Shown one piece after another: positions 25,594 through 34,525 of a stretch of DNA of 64,000 bases. Position 1 is the first letter of the stretch. Every line of letters begins with the position of its first letter. Location of the stretch: assembly GCA_052066835.1 (NCBI GenBank), contig JBQHRJ010000004.1; one strand, 5' to 3'. Source of the stretch: UBA2821 sp902763335 (GTDB lineage Bacteria > Bacillota > Clostridia > Lachnospirales > Lachnospiraceae). Both the position numbers and the translations under genes were made by a program. Under the pieces are notes generated by a model, which made no database searches, was not told the DNA's origin, and was given only the letters and a program-made list of their open reading frames with translations.

Positions 25594-26880
25594 TTACTTG
25601 TAATAATCAAATTCATGGCCATATATTTTAACTGTATCGCCATCCTGTATTCCAAGTTCTTCTAATTCTTCCAGTATTCCGTTTTCTTTCATAAATTTCT
25701 GGAAGAACATAAATCCCTTTTCTGACTCAAGATTTGTATAACCGAGCATTCTTTCTACCCTCGGTCCTTCTATAGAATATAAACCATCCTCAAGTTTTTC
25801 AACATAATACGGCTCATCCTTATTATCATTGTATTCACCCGGAAAATATTCCTGTTCAAAAACTATAGGTTCTGAATCCATATTTTCAAGTAAAGAATTA
25901 ACTGCATACAATAATTCCTTAAGTCCTTTTCCGCTGACGGCCGATATCGGAAATACTTTAATTCCCTTTGGCTCAAACTCTGCTTTTATGGCATCTATAG
26001 GGCTTTCATCCCCTTCGTATATCGCATCAATTTTATTAGCTGCAATAACCTGCGGACGTTTTAACAGTTCCGGATTATATGCTGCAAGTTCAGCATTTAT
26101 TTTATTTATATCTTCAATAGGATCTCTTCCCTCTGTTGAAGCTGCATCTACCATATGAATTATAACTTTTGTTCTTTCTATATGTCTTAAAAATTCATGT
26201 CCGAGTCCTACTCCATCGGCAGCTCCCTCGATAAGTCCGGGAATATCTGCAATGACAAAGCCTTTGCTTCCATCAAGATCCACAACTCCCAGATTAGGAT
26301 TAAGTGTCGTAAAATGATAGTTTGCTATCTTAGGCTTTGCATTTGTTACGCGTGACAATAATGTTGATTTACCTACATTAGGGTATCCCACAAGACCTAC
26401 ATCGGCAATAACTTTAAGCTCAAGTCTCACCCAGAGTTCCATACTCTTCTGACCCGGCTGTGCATATTTAGGTGCCTGCATGGTTGCCGTTGCATAATGC
26501 TGGTTTCCCTTTCCGCCTCTTCCGCCTTTAAGAATAACTTTTCTCATTCCGGCCTCTGACATATCCGCAATAACCTTATCTGTCTCATCGTCCTTTATGA
26601 CAGTTCCTAACGGCACTTTTATAACAAGACTCTGTCCGTCTTTTCCGTGCTGGTTCTTTTTATTTCCTTCTTTGCCCGGTTCTGCAGCATATTTTCTATT
26701 ATGTCTGAATTCGGTAAGTGTGTTCAGTCCCTCGTCAACTTCAAATATTATATCTCCTCCACGACCTCCGTCTCCACCGTCCGGTCCGCCGTTAGGTACA
26801 TACAGTTCTCTACGGAAGCTGACATGTCCGTCTCCGCCTTTACCTGATTTTATAAATATTCTGGCTCTGTCTGCAAACAT
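25594..26880 (-). CDS. obg: GTPase Obg (CgtA)
   Basis: Ribosome-associated GTPase needed for 50S maturation and stress signalling, 428 residues. It has the Gly-rich Obg fold (about 1-158, GGDGGRGGDIIF), a GTPase domain with GYPNVGKSTLLS (G1), DIPGLIEGA (G3) and NKID (G4), and a C-terminal OCT domain (about 345-425). It has its own promoter, separated from rplU-prp-rpmA by a terminator. Confidence 0.97.
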   Translation of the reverse strand: MFADRARIFIKSGKGGDGHVSFRRELYVPNGGPDGGDGGRGGDIIFEVDEGLNTLTEFRHNRKYAAEPGKEGNKKNQHGKDGQSLVIKVPLGTVIKDDETDKVIADMSEAGMRKVILKGGRGGKGNQHYATATMQAPKYAQPGQKSMELWVRLELKVIADVGLVGYPNVGKSTLLSRVTNAKPKIANYHFTTLNPNLGVVDLDGSKGFVIADIPGLIEGAADGVGLGHEFLRHIERTKVIIHMVDAASTEGRDPIEDINKINAELAAYNPELLKRPQVIAANKIDAIYEGDESPIDAIKAEFEPKGIKVFPISAVSGKGLKELLYAVNSLLENMDSEPIVFEQEYFPGEYNDNKDEPYYVEKLEDGLYSIEGPRVERMLGYTNLESEKGFMFFQKFMKENGILEELEELGIQDGDTVKIYGHEFDYYK

Positions 26881-26915
26881 TTTTTAATCCCTTCTTTCTG
26901 ATACTGTTTAATATA

Positions 26916-26942
26916 ATTATAAAGGGTATAATTATTCGTCAA
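26916..26942 (-). promoter_or_regulatory. Probable obg promoter
   Basis: On the minus strand TTGACG (26937-26942) and TATAAT (26916-26921) are 15 bp apart, somewhat short. They lie between the rpmA terminator and the obg start, so obg and the downstream genes can be expressed separately from the ribosomal protein unit. Confidence 0.55.
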
Positions 26943-26947
26943 TTATG

Positions 26948-26980
26948 ATAAAAGGCTCCAAACTCAAAGAGTTTGAAGCC
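26948..26980 (-). terminator. Terminator of the rplU-prp-rpmA transcript
   Basis: On the minus strand GGCTTCAAACTC pairs with GAGTTTGGAGCC around a TTT loop, with one mismatch, followed by TTTTAT. It lies 17 bp after the rpmA stop. Confidence 0.88.
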
Positions 26981-26996
26981 TTGAATTTTTAAATTA

Positions 26997-27281
26997 TTAT
27001 TCAGCTACTGGAACTACAGAAACCTGTTTTTTGTCTCTGCCTTTTCTTTCAAATCTGACAACACCATCTGTTAATGCAAATAATGTGTCATCTCCACCGA
27101 TACCTACATTTGTACCCGGATGAATATGAGTTCCACGCTGTCTGTAAAGAATATTTCCAGCTTTTACAAACTGTCCGTCTGCTCTCTTAGCTCCTAATCT
27201 CTTAGACTCAGAATCTCTACCGTTTTTTGTAGAACCAACTCCCTTTTTGTGGGCGAATAACTGAAGGTTCATTTTTAACAT
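26997..27281 (-). CDS. rpmA: Ribosomal protein L27 with cleavable N-terminus
   Basis: Large-subunit protein near the peptidyl transferase centre, 94 residues. The N-terminal leader MLKMNLQLFAHKKG has the Firmicutes Prp cleavage pattern (cut after the Phe-like position, before AHKKG), which exposes the functional N-terminus. GRDSESKRLGAKRADGQ and GTHIHPGTNVGIGGDDTLFA are diagnostic. GGAGG lies eight bases before ATG. It is the last gene of rplU-prp-rpmA. Confidence 0.97.
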   Translation of the reverse strand: MLKMNLQLFAHKKGVGSTKNGRDSESKRLGAKRADGQFVKAGNILYRQRGTHIHPGTNVGIGGDDTLFALTDGVVRFERKGRDKKQVSVVPVAE

Positions 27282-27284
27282 GAC

Positions 27285-27611
27285 TTACACCTCCTTATAT
27301 CTCATCTTGATATAATCTTCATTATCTTCAACTATGGATTCAATACCAAGTTCAAAAGATTTCATCAGCAAAATGGTATCTCTGCCAATATCACCAATAA
27401 ATTTTATCTCCAACAATCCCTCATCTTCATCAAGAATCGTCTTAAATCTATCCTGTGTAAACTTCTCTATGGAATTGGCTGTATTCTGTGCTATAACCGA
27501 TGCGGCTGCACATATTATATCATGACCGTATTCATCATATCCTGCATGTCCACACAATCTGTATCCTTTATACTTTTTATTGGAATCCACATAAACTGTG
27601 ACATCAATCAT
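27285..27611 (-). CDS. prp: Ribosomal processing cysteine protease Prp
   Basis: Removes the N-terminal extension of L27 in Firmicutes. The 108-residue protein has the catalytic His in RLCGHAGYDEYGHDI (His22) and the catalytic Cys in ICAAAS (Cys34). Its position between rplU and rpmA is the conserved arrangement, and the neighbouring L27 has the matching substrate sequence. Confidence 0.95.
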   Translation of the reverse strand: MIDVTVYVDSNKKYKGYRLCGHAGYDEYGHDIICAAASVIAQNTANSIEKFTQDRFKTILDEDEGLLEIKFIGDIGRDTILLMKSFELGIESIVEDNEDYIKMRYKEV

Positions 27612-27617
27612 AAAAGA

Positions 27618-27926
27618 TTATGCGTTGATTTTTTCAATCTTAACTTCTGTATAAGACTGTCTGTGACCATTCTTCTTATGATAGCCAGTTTTTCTCTTAT
27701 ACTTATAAACAATGACTTTCTTTCCTTTTCCTTCAGAAACAACTGTAGCAGAAACGCTAGCATTTGCAACTGTAGGATCACCTACAACTACTTCTCCGTT
27801 ATTAACAAGAAGAACATTGTCAAATGTCACTGTCTCTCCAGCTTCTTTACCAAGCTTCTCAACTTTGATAACATCGCCTTCAGATACTTTGTACTGTTTA
27901 CCACCTGTTGCTATAATTGCGTACAT
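27618..27926 (-). CDS. rplU: Ribosomal protein L21
   Basis: Large-subunit protein, 102 residues. The N-terminus MYAIIATGGKQYKVSEGDVI and the C-terminal KRKTGYHKKNGHRQSYTEVKI are signatures. It heads the rplU-prp-rpmA unit and follows a leader with a consensus promoter. It has an AGGAGG ribosome site. Confidence 0.97.
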   Translation of the reverse strand: MYAIIATGGKQYKVSEGDVIKVEKLGKEAGETVTFDNVLLVNNGEVVVGDPTVANASVSATVVSEGKGKKVIVYKYKRKTGYHKKNGHRQSYTEVKIEKINA

Positions 27927-28008
27927 ATGGCACCTCCTATTTCAATTACTCGCCAGCTTCGGTGTCCGTTATGTTATCTGGAACTTTATACCCCACTGTG
28001 CGGCATAC
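27927..28008 (-). ncRNA. Candidate L21 leader (5' UTR of rplU)
   Basis: About 80 nucleotides lie between the predicted transcription start and the rplU start codon. Firmicutes rplU operons commonly carry an autoregulatory L21 leader. This stretch has short complementary segments and a segment GGACACCGAAGCTGGCGAG before the ribosome site, but I could not match it to a covariance model by eye. Confidence 0.5.
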
Positions 28009-28014
28009 TGTTAT

Positions 28015-28043
28015 AATATAGCACGTCATACTATTATTGTCAA
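28015..28043 (-). promoter_or_regulatory. Promoter of rplU-prp-rpmA
   Basis: Minus-strand -35 TTGACA (28038-28043) and -10 TATATT (28015-28020) are separated by exactly 17 bp. This is a near-consensus promoter, as expected for a ribosomal protein operon. Confidence 0.88.
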
Positions 28044-28076
28044 ATAATTTTTTAAATTTTCACTGGCCTCGAACAT

Positions 28077-28469
28077 TTACTCGTCCTTATCATCTATAGG
28101 AGTCAATGTTCCCGTATCCGCATTCTCACCATTAATGGTAATATCTATAGTTCCATCTTCGTGTTCGGTATAATAAAACTCAATGGATGCTCCATCAACA
28201 TTTGTAAGATACATTGAATTATCCTTATACACTATATCATACTGTCCAGTAGAATCATTCTCATTCGTAATAAGTAATGTTCCGTTTGCATTGAACTGCC
28301 ATGTGGAATTATCTGCTGAATTTGTATATCTGCCGTTAAACACATTTTTCTCAGCATCAGCAGGTACTATCACTGTTTTCACGTCGCTTTTACCGCCGCA
28401 TGCAGAAAGAACTACAGCCATACTCAAAACCATTACCATGGAAATAATTTTTTTTAATCTGCTTTTCAT
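28077..28469 (-). CDS. Small lipoprotein of unknown function
   Basis: A 130-residue exported lipoprotein. The signal peptide (Lys/Arg start, hydrophobic core) ends in lipobox LSAC at about residue 23. The mature part has a repeated pattern typical of beta-sheet lipocalin-like clostridial lipoproteins (NGRYTNSADNSTWQFNANG, EFYYTEHEDGTIDITING). The start at 28469 follows GGAGG by five bases. The upstream neighbour is the palindromic repeat region and the downstream neighbour is the rplU promoter. It appears to be monocistronic. Function is unknown. Confidence 0.8.
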   Translation of the reverse strand: MKSRLKKIISMVMVLSMAVVLSACGGKSDVKTVIVPADAEKNVFNGRYTNSADNSTWQFNANGTLLITNENDSTGQYDIVYKDNSMYLTNVDGASIEFYYTEHEDGTIDITINGENADTGTLTPIDDKDE

Positions 28470-28647
28470 TACGTCCTCCATCTTTCAGGCATTTTATTTC
28501 TTTCATAATATAACATTTTTTTTACTTTCTGGCAAAGATTTTCATCGAAATTTAAAAAAATTTTAGATATTTACAATTTATTTATGATATAATGAGCAGG
28601 ATGATTTAACATAGTAAAATCAGAAAATGAATTTCAGCAGCTTTTAG

Positions 28648-28763
28648 AATAGTGTCAAAATGGTGCTGCGTACCAGCCGGGCACAAAATATGGTATTGCA
28701 AGCCAGCTTGCAAGTCCACATTATTGTACCGGCTATTCCCCGCAAGGGGATTTTGACACTATT
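28648..28763 (+). repeat. Dispersed palindromic element, copy 1
   Basis: A 116-bp element bounded by a perfect 14-bp inverted repeat (AATAGTGTCAAAAT / ATTTTGACACTATT). Inside are three further hairpins: GGTGC...GTACC, a long central arm (AGCCGG...CCGGCT with TTGCAAGC/GCTTGCAA at its tip), and CCCC-GCAA-GGGG with a GNRA-type loop. Together they fold as a cloverleaf. The core is about 84% identical (hand alignment) to a second copy at 43419-43537 in inverted orientation. It fills the 350-bp gap between divergent genes and encodes no protein. Confidence 0.88.
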
Positions 28764-28840
28764 ACATATAAACGTTTTAACGCTATCTTAAATACTAAAA
28801 GCTTTTCCGGAGTTCATAATAATTTTATGGAGGAATGCAT

Positions 28841-29179
28841 ATGAAAACCTATAGAAATGAAATTATATACGCGTGCATTTTATCCGTGGGTATATCTGCC
28901 TGTGCTGTCTGTATACTGCTCGGATATTACAATGCCGCACTTTTAACCCTTCTTATTTCATCAGTATTTATACTGCTTGAACTGTATTCACTTTTTGTAA
29001 GGCTCGACGGAGGTACCGGCGGCAGAGTATCATCATCCACTGCTTCACTTGTTCCCGATCCATACTCCATGCCTGATCCTTACCTTGACGGTGATTTTTC
29101 TGATGATGGCGAATTTTCTTTTACAGACGGAATAGATGCAGTATCCGAACCTGTAATAGTACACAACAAAGAAGATTAA
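28841..29179 (+). CDS. Small membrane protein with acidic C-terminal tail
   Basis: A 112-residue protein that I do not recognise. Two hydrophobic segments (about residues 10-28 and 32-50) form a hairpin, followed by an acidic Asp/Pro/Ser-rich tail (PDPYSMPDPYLDGDFSDDGEF) that is probably disordered and cytoplasmic. The start at 28841 is seven bases after GGAGG; an ATG two codons earlier is too close to the ribosome site. The SH3-repeat gene follows after 15 bp, so the two are co-transcribed. The palindromic repeat lies in its upstream region. Confidence 0.72.
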   Translation: MKTYRNEIIYACILSVGISACAVCILLGYYNAALLTLLISSVFILLELYSLFVRLDGGTGGRVSSSTASLVPDPYSMPDPYLDGDFSDDGEFSFTDGIDAVSEPVIVHNKED

Positions 29180-29194
29180 GATTGGAGATTTATA

Positions 29195-29956
29195 ATGAGA
29201 AAAAGTTTTAAATTTATTTTATGCATGATTTCTGCTGATATAATTATTATAGCAATCGTATTTTTACTTAATCTTACCGGTTCATTTTCAAAACCTGTAT
29301 CAAAAGACTCCGGCAAACCTTCTGTTGCCGAATCACAGACAGACACCGGCGCAGATTCCCCGAATAATGTCACTCCTGCTGAGCCATCCACGGAAATCCG
29401 GACTGCAGATACTGTAGAAAATACAACCGAATTTACTACGGATAATGAAACAGAATATCAGACTGATATTACAGACGAATCGGCCTCTGAAACAACGACC
29501 GAAGCTTCAACAGAAGAAACCACCACACTTCCATCAGACAGCTTCGTTGTATTAAATACAACATCCAAAGTATACCTGAGAAGTGAGGCATCAACCGGAG
29601 GAAAAATAATCTGTGAGATTCCCGCCAATTCACATGGCACGATAATATCTACTGAAGGAAGCTGGAGCAAAGTAAAATATGACGGCCACACAGGCTATGT
29701 ATTCACCGAATATATACTGACAGGCACTTCTGCAAATGATTATGTGTCAGACCTCAATTCTGACAAAGTAAAGATTGACCGTTCCTGCAACATGCGAAAC
29801 GTTCCTGACACCTCAAGTCCTGTAATAGGAAATGCCATAGCCGGAACCGAATATAAATACATAAAAGAAAAAAGTGACGACCAGTGGTTTGCCATCATTC
29901 TTGAAGACGGTTCTACAGCCTATATATCAACCGGATATGCAACCATTACAAACTAA
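29195..29956 (+). CDS. Membrane-anchored protein with two bacterial SH3 domains
   Basis: A 253-residue protein with an N-terminal membrane segment (about 6-26), a Thr/Glu/Ser-rich linker (about 30-110) that is probably extracellular, and two SH3b domains (about 112-173, VYLRSEASTGGKIICEIP; and about 185-250, CNMRNVPDTSSPVIGNA). SH3b domains usually bind peptidoglycan or cell-wall peptides. There is no enzymatic domain, so a wall-binding or sensing role is inferred. It is the second gene of a two-gene plus-strand unit ending in a strong terminator. Confidence 0.85.
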   Translation: MRKSFKFILCMISADIIIIAIVFLLNLTGSFSKPVSKDSGKPSVAESQTDTGADSPNNVTPAEPSTEIRTADTVENTTEFTTDNETEYQTDITDESASETTTEASTEETTTLPSDSFVVLNTTSKVYLRSEASTGGKIICEIPANSHGTIISTEGSWSKVKYDGHTGYVFTEYILTGTSANDYVSDLNSDKVKIDRSCNMRNVPDTSSPVIGNAIAGTEYKYIKEKSDDQWFAIILEDGSTAYISTGYATITN

Positions 29957-29966
29957 AACATATTAA

Positions 29967-30011
29967 AAATGGTCTTTGTAAGTCTGAAATTCAAACTTAC
30001 AAAGACCATTT
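29967..30011. terminator. Bidirectional terminator between SH3 gene and DUF2442 gene
   Basis: AAATGGTCTTTGTAAGT pairs perfectly with ACTTACAAAGACCATTT across an 11-base loop, a 17-bp stem, with T runs outside on the plus strand and A-rich sequence on the other side. It serves two convergent transcripts. Confidence 0.93.
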
Positions 30012-30022
30012 ATTTTTATTAT

Positions 30023-30295
30023 TTATATTGCTTTTGTATCAGAATCAGTATTAGTATCTCTCTTAACTCTTGTCATCTCGAATATTTCCGATAAGCTGAG
30101 ACTTATACGTCCGTTATCCCATAATATAGAATCTCCGTCTGTCGTTGCTCCCATAAATAAAAATTCATCCTTAAGATCATTAAATCTCATTGTCTCAATT
30201 TTATCTGTCATATTAATCAGAAACATTCTTCCGCCATCTAATTCCACTAAAAGTCTGTTTGCATACTTTGGTTCAACATCTTTAATACGTGCCAT
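30023..30295 (-). CDS. DUF2442-family protein
   Basis: A 90-residue protein from the chosen ATG. The pattern VEPKYANRLLVELDGGRMFLINM followed by GDSILWDNGRISLSLSEIFE matches DUF2442, a small family often found alone or beside toxin-antitoxin-like DUF4160 genes; no such partner is present here. Several in-frame ATGs lie close together (at 30304, 30301, 30295); the last has the best distance from AAGAAGGG. Function is unknown. Confidence 0.72.
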   Translation of the reverse strand: MARIKDVEPKYANRLLVELDGGRMFLINMTDKIETMRFNDLKDEFLFMGATTDGDSILWDNGRISLSLSEIFEMTRVKRDTNTDSDTKAI

Positions 30296-30390
30296 AATCA
30301 TCATTCCCTTCTTTTTGTTATATAAACCTACTATCATTCTCCATTATATATTAATTTTAAAAATATACTACACCCTAAAAGTGGGTAATT

Positions 30391-32835
30391 TTAGAAATAT
30401 TTGGCAAGTTCTGACCTTGATTTTATACCTATCTTGCTAAATACATTCTTCAGATTACTTTTAACTGTATTCTCTGAAATGTGCAGTTTCAGGGCAATCT
30501 CCCTGTTTGTAAACCTTTCAGCCGCAAGTTTCGCTATATCTTCTTCCCGCTTTGTCAGACCATGGGTGTTTTTCTTTACAATATTTATTTTATCTCCGTA
30601 TATTTTATCATATCCATCTAATTTTTCCAGAAATTCATGGTAATTTTCATTTTCCACAGGCATAAACTGTCTTAAAAACGTATAGTTTTCCACAAATGGC
30701 AGATATATTTTATCATCACATGCAAGAGCGAGTGCCTCAACTATAAATTTCTGAGCTTTATCAGTATTTCCAAGCTGATAGTCTGCAGCAGCGATATAAA
30801 TATATGTATATATTTTATACATCACATTGTCATATATTCCTGCCACGCCAAGCATCTGTCCGCTTATTCCGATAAGTTTCATGTATTGTCCCGTCTCAAT
30901 AAGGTATCTTCCGTATATAAGATTTGCAAATCCAATATTGTAAACTACACACTTCTTCTCAATACTAGAATTATCTTTAAGCCATCCCGTAATATCATTT
31001 TCATCTCCGGTAAGAATACACATATAGCTATATGTCATATCGACAATTATACCGTTTTTATACTCTTTTGCCTCTTCCATTTTATGATTAACTGACCTTA
31101 AAATATACTTTATATTTTCGCTGTCACCATTGTACGCTGATATTCTGGCAAGACAGAACATGGCAGCAACATATATATTAAACTGGTTTCTTGTCTCAGC
31201 CATATATAGTGCCTTATGACACAATATCTCCGCACTTTCAAAATCCATTTGATTAAGCAGCACCTCGGCCTTTGCCATTGCATCCGCACCTTTCCCAAGA
31301 CCTCCGGTAAGCCTGTAATAATATGGAATCATATCCTCAAAGGTTTTAAGCTGTTCCCCGACGCCACTGCCACTTCTGTATATGTTAGACAACACTGTAG
31401 GTGTCTTAAAAGTCCACAGCATTCCCGATGACATAAATGATGACGGTGCCTTCATATAACCGCATGCTTTCTCATAATGATTTTTCATTTCACCCAGTCT
31501 GTTATATTTGCTTAAAGCGAGTAATAAATGCACTTCACCTTTTAGCATACCTTTAGAACCAATTTCTTCTAAAATGTCGTATAACTGATTGCATTTTTCA
31601 ATATAAAAATCCTTCTCATGATACATAAACAGAACAAGCGCCATTACCATAGATGTTTCTATATTATTTTTAACCACATCATCCGGAGTATTCCTTATGA
31701 TATCTATGAACATTTCTTTATGACTTCCGGTTATATATTCTTCTATGTCCTCTATTCCAAAGTGCATTTCATATATACTTTTGTAATCATGAATACGGTA
31801 AAACACTTTGATTGCATTAAAGTATTCATCATTTCCGGCATACCATTTTCCTGCCTGATAATAAATATCTTTTTTAAATACAGGCTCTAATTTATCTATC
31901 TCACTCTCCAGAAAAAATCTTAAGAGTCCGTGAATATAATATTTTCGTTGTAATCTGTCATAGGTGATAAGCTGGTTTGAAGACAAAATCTTTTTCACTT
32001 CATTTTCATTCATCGAACCGCCTGCCATTCTGACCGCCTGCCTGAGTGTAAAATTTTCAAACAAACCGAGTTTAATCATGAGATCCTGTCCTGTAATACT
32101 TAATCTGTCCCAGAACATTTCCCCTATAAGCTGATTAACTCCTATGTCCGTCTCAAATGCTTTATTCTCTATATAATGAAGGAGCTGCAGATATATGGCA
32201 CTAATCCAGCCGTCCGTATATTTTCTAAGATACTGTGCCTCCTCATGTGATAATCTTATTCCACATTTTCTATAATATATTATTATTTCTTCATCCGTAA
32301 ATTCAAATGCACTCTTAGATATATAGTTGACATCCTGCGAATTCACCTTTTCCCTTAATACACAATCATTGATAACCTGTGTTATGAGTACTATATGTAT
32401 CTGCGAGTTATGAAGCCCCGTTATTGCCATAAAAAATGTACTCAGCATATCGTCGGCAACATTCTGATAATTGTCAATAATAAGATACACCGGCTCACTC
32501 AAGTCCATTTCCCTTATAATTGAAATATTTCTGTTACACACATCCTCATCCCACGGATAACCCGATGCCTTTAACCTGTCAGAAATTTCCTCATCAAAGC
32601 TTTTAAATGCCACACACAAATCATTAAAAAACCTTCCGCGGTCCTTTAATTCAACGTTAAGCCAGACATATGTATAATCTGTATTTTCAAATAAATTCCT
32701 GATGGCTGTAGTTTTTCCATAACCAAGAGGAGCCTCAACTATCGTCAAGGCCTCTTTATATACTGTATCAAGTTTATTCATTAATTCATCAGGAATATAT
32801 ACCTGTTTTGAGTTATACCTGCTCACTACTGTCAT
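30391..32835 (-). CDS. MalT-like LuxR-family regulator with STAND ATPase domain
   Basis: Large ATP-dependent transcription activator, 814 residues. A P-loop (APLGYGKT, residues 35-42) and Walker B-like LIIDNYQNV belong to a STAND NTPase. A long helical-repeat region (TPR-like) spans about 330-735, and a LuxR helix-turn-helix (LTKREEDIAKLAAERF, NREIALKLHISENTVKSNL) lies at the C-terminus. In MalT the ligand binds the TPR part. The inducer here is unknown. It lies at the end of the gpsA cluster, 22 bp away, with no sugar-use genes nearby, so its targets are elsewhere or unclear. Confidence 0.88.
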   Translation of the reverse strand: MTVVSRYNSKQVYIPDELMNKLDTVYKEALTIVEAPLGYGKTTAIRNLFENTDYTYVWLNVELKDRGRFFNDLCVAFKSFDEEISDRLKASGYPWDEDVCNRNISIIREMDLSEPVYLIIDNYQNVADDMLSTFFMAITGLHNSQIHIVLITQVINDCVLREKVNSQDVNYISKSAFEFTDEEIIIYYRKCGIRLSHEEAQYLRKYTDGWISAIYLQLLHYIENKAFETDIGVNQLIGEMFWDRLSITGQDLMIKLGLFENFTLRQAVRMAGGSMNENEVKKILSSNQLITYDRLQRKYYIHGLLRFFLESEIDKLEPVFKKDIYYQAGKWYAGNDEYFNAIKVFYRIHDYKSIYEMHFGIEDIEEYITGSHKEMFIDIIRNTPDDVVKNNIETSMVMALVLFMYHEKDFYIEKCNQLYDILEEIGSKGMLKGEVHLLLALSKYNRLGEMKNHYEKACGYMKAPSSFMSSGMLWTFKTPTVLSNIYRSGSGVGEQLKTFEDMIPYYYRLTGGLGKGADAMAKAEVLLNQMDFESAEILCHKALYMAETRNQFNIYVAAMFCLARISAYNGDSENIKYILRSVNHKMEEAKEYKNGIIVDMTYSYMCILTGDENDITGWLKDNSSIEKKCVVYNIGFANLIYGRYLIETGQYMKLIGISGQMLGVAGIYDNVMYKIYTYIYIAAADYQLGNTDKAQKFIVEALALACDDKIYLPFVENYTFLRQFMPVENENYHEFLEKLDGYDKIYGDKINIVKKNTHGLTKREEDIAKLAAERFTNREIALKLHISENTVKSNLKNVFSKIGIKSRSELAKYF

Positions 32836-32857
32836 TCGTTCACCCCCGAATACATTA

Positions 32858-33868
32858 TCAATTCCACAACACGGTCGGATTTTCTATCGTTCTGCTTCTC
32901 ATCATCAGATCTTTGACTGCTTCACCCGCATCAAGACCGTCAAACAATATTTCATTTACCTTCTCTATTATAGGCATCTGTATATTATACTTTTTGCCAA
33001 GTTCCAACGCTGCTTTAGCAGAATAAACACCCTCTACAACCATATTTACTTCTTTCATGGCATCATCCATTTTGTAGCCTTTTCCTATAAGGATTCCGGC
33101 TCTTCTGTTTCTGCTGTGCATGCTTGCACATGTAACGATAAGGTCTCCTATACCGGTGAGTCCGCAAAATGTCTCAAACTTTGCACCCATTGCAACACCA
33201 AGTCTGCCGATTTCACCGATTCCTCTTGTTATAAGTGCTGCTTTTGTATTATCACCGTAACCAAGTCCGTCCGCTATACCTGCAGCCAATGCTATTACAT
33301 TTTTTAATGCCCCGCCAAGCTCTATTCCTAGAACATCCGAACTTATATATACTCTGAAACAGTCACTCATAAAAATATTCTGTATATACTCTGCCGTCTC
33401 TCTCGTTGCGGCTCCTGCAACACATGTGGTAGGAATACCTCTTCCGACTTCTTCAGCATGACTCGGACCTGATAATACTGCCACATCTGCATCCGGTATC
33501 TCTTCACTGATTACACCCGTGAGTGTATACAAAGTTTTCTCTTCTATTCCTTTTGCTACATTTACAATAATCTGACCATTTTTTACAAATTCCTTTAATT
33601 TAGCTGCTGTCTGGCGGACATAAGATGATGCAACTGCCATAATTATCATGTCTTTATTGTCAACAGCCTCTTTCATATCTGACGTAATATGTATATTTTC
33701 AGATATTTTTATTCCCGGAAGACTGATTTTATTTTCTCTCTCTTCCTTAAGCATGTTTACTTCTCTCTCCACTGCTGACCACATAGTCACGTTATGTCCG
33801 TTATTGTTAAGCAAAACTGCGATGCCGAGTCCCCAGCCTCCTGCTCCTAAAATTGCTATATCTGCCAT
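32858..33868 (-). CDS. gpsA: Glycerol-3-phosphate dehydrogenase [NAD(P)+]
   Basis: Makes glycerol-3-phosphate for phospholipid synthesis. The 336-residue protein has the Rossmann motif AILGAGGWGLGIAVLLNNNG, the VAKGIEE and LSGPSHAEEV motifs, and the catalytic Lys region GALKNVIALAAGIADGLGYGDN. It follows plsY by 2 bp; GpsA and PlsY act in consecutive steps of phosphatidic acid synthesis, so the pairing is functional. Confidence 0.96.
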   Translation of the reverse strand: MADIAILGAGGWGLGIAVLLNNNGHNVTMWSAVEREVNMLKEERENKISLPGIKISENIHITSDMKEAVDNKDMIIMAVASSYVRQTAAKLKEFVKNGQIIVNVAKGIEEKTLYTLTGVISEEIPDADVAVLSGPSHAEEVGRGIPTTCVAGAATRETAEYIQNIFMSDCFRVYISSDVLGIELGGALKNVIALAAGIADGLGYGDNTKAALITRGIGEIGRLGVAMGAKFETFCGLTGIGDLIVTCASMHSRNRRAGILIGKGYKMDDAMKEVNMVVEGVYSAKAALELGKKYNIQMPIIEKVNEILFDGLDAGEAVKDLMMRSRTIENPTVLWN

Positions 33869-33870
33869 AC

Positions 33871-34524
33871 CTATTCTCCTCCTTTTTTATTTTTAGACTG
33901 ACCTATCTTTCTCTCTGTTCCGTTAAGTAATCTCTGTATGTTTGCATGATGTTTGATAAATGCAAGTGCTGATATTATAAATGCAAGCACTATTCCCTCA
34001 ACGATACTGTTGCCACTTAAAGGAAGCATTTTTAATACTGCAAAAATCACAAATTCCACAAAGAATCCTGCTGCCATGCAAAGCGAACCTAATGAAACAT
34101 ACTTAGATACCACCGTCACAATCACAAATGTAAAAAATGCAAGTAATACCAGTCTCCAGTCTCCAAGCCCTAATATTACACCTGATGTGGCAGCAATACC
34201 TTTACCGCCTCTGAATTTCATGTAAAACGGAAAGTTATGTCCGAGTATTACACCGAGTCCTGTATACATTTTCAATATAAACATATTGTCTGTAGTATTT
34301 CTGAATATAAAATATATAAGTACAATGGCAAAAACCGCTTTTAAACTGTCTCCGAAATATGTTATTATCCCGGCCTTTTTCCCAAGTACACGCATTGTAT
34401 TTGTCGTTCCTGCATTACCGCTGCCAAAATCCCGTATATCCACATGATTTAATCTGCCATATATGTATCCGGTCTGAAAGAGTCCAAATACATACCCTAT
34501 CACAATACACAATATGCGTTCCAT
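33871..34524 (-). CDS. plsY: Acyl-phosphate glycerol-3-phosphate acyltransferase
   Basis: Membrane enzyme that transfers an acyl group from acyl-phosphate to glycerol-3-phosphate. It has 217 residues and about five membrane segments. The conserved motifs GSGNAGTTNTMRVLGKKAG and GHNFPFYMKFRGGKGIAATSGV, plus the Ser/Arg residues typical of PlsY, are visible. It lies between der and gpsA, each separated by 1-2 bp. Confidence 0.96.
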   Translation of the reverse strand: MERILCIVIGYVFGLFQTGYIYGRLNHVDIRDFGSGNAGTTNTMRVLGKKAGIITYFGDSLKAVFAIVLIYFIFRNTTDNMFILKMYTGLGVILGHNFPFYMKFRGGKGIAATSGVILGLGDWRLVLLAFFTFVIVTVVSKYVSLGSLCMAAGFFVEFVIFAVLKMLPLSGNSIVEGIVLAFIISALAFIKHHANIQRLLNGTERKIGQSKNKKGGE

Positions 34525-34525
34525 A

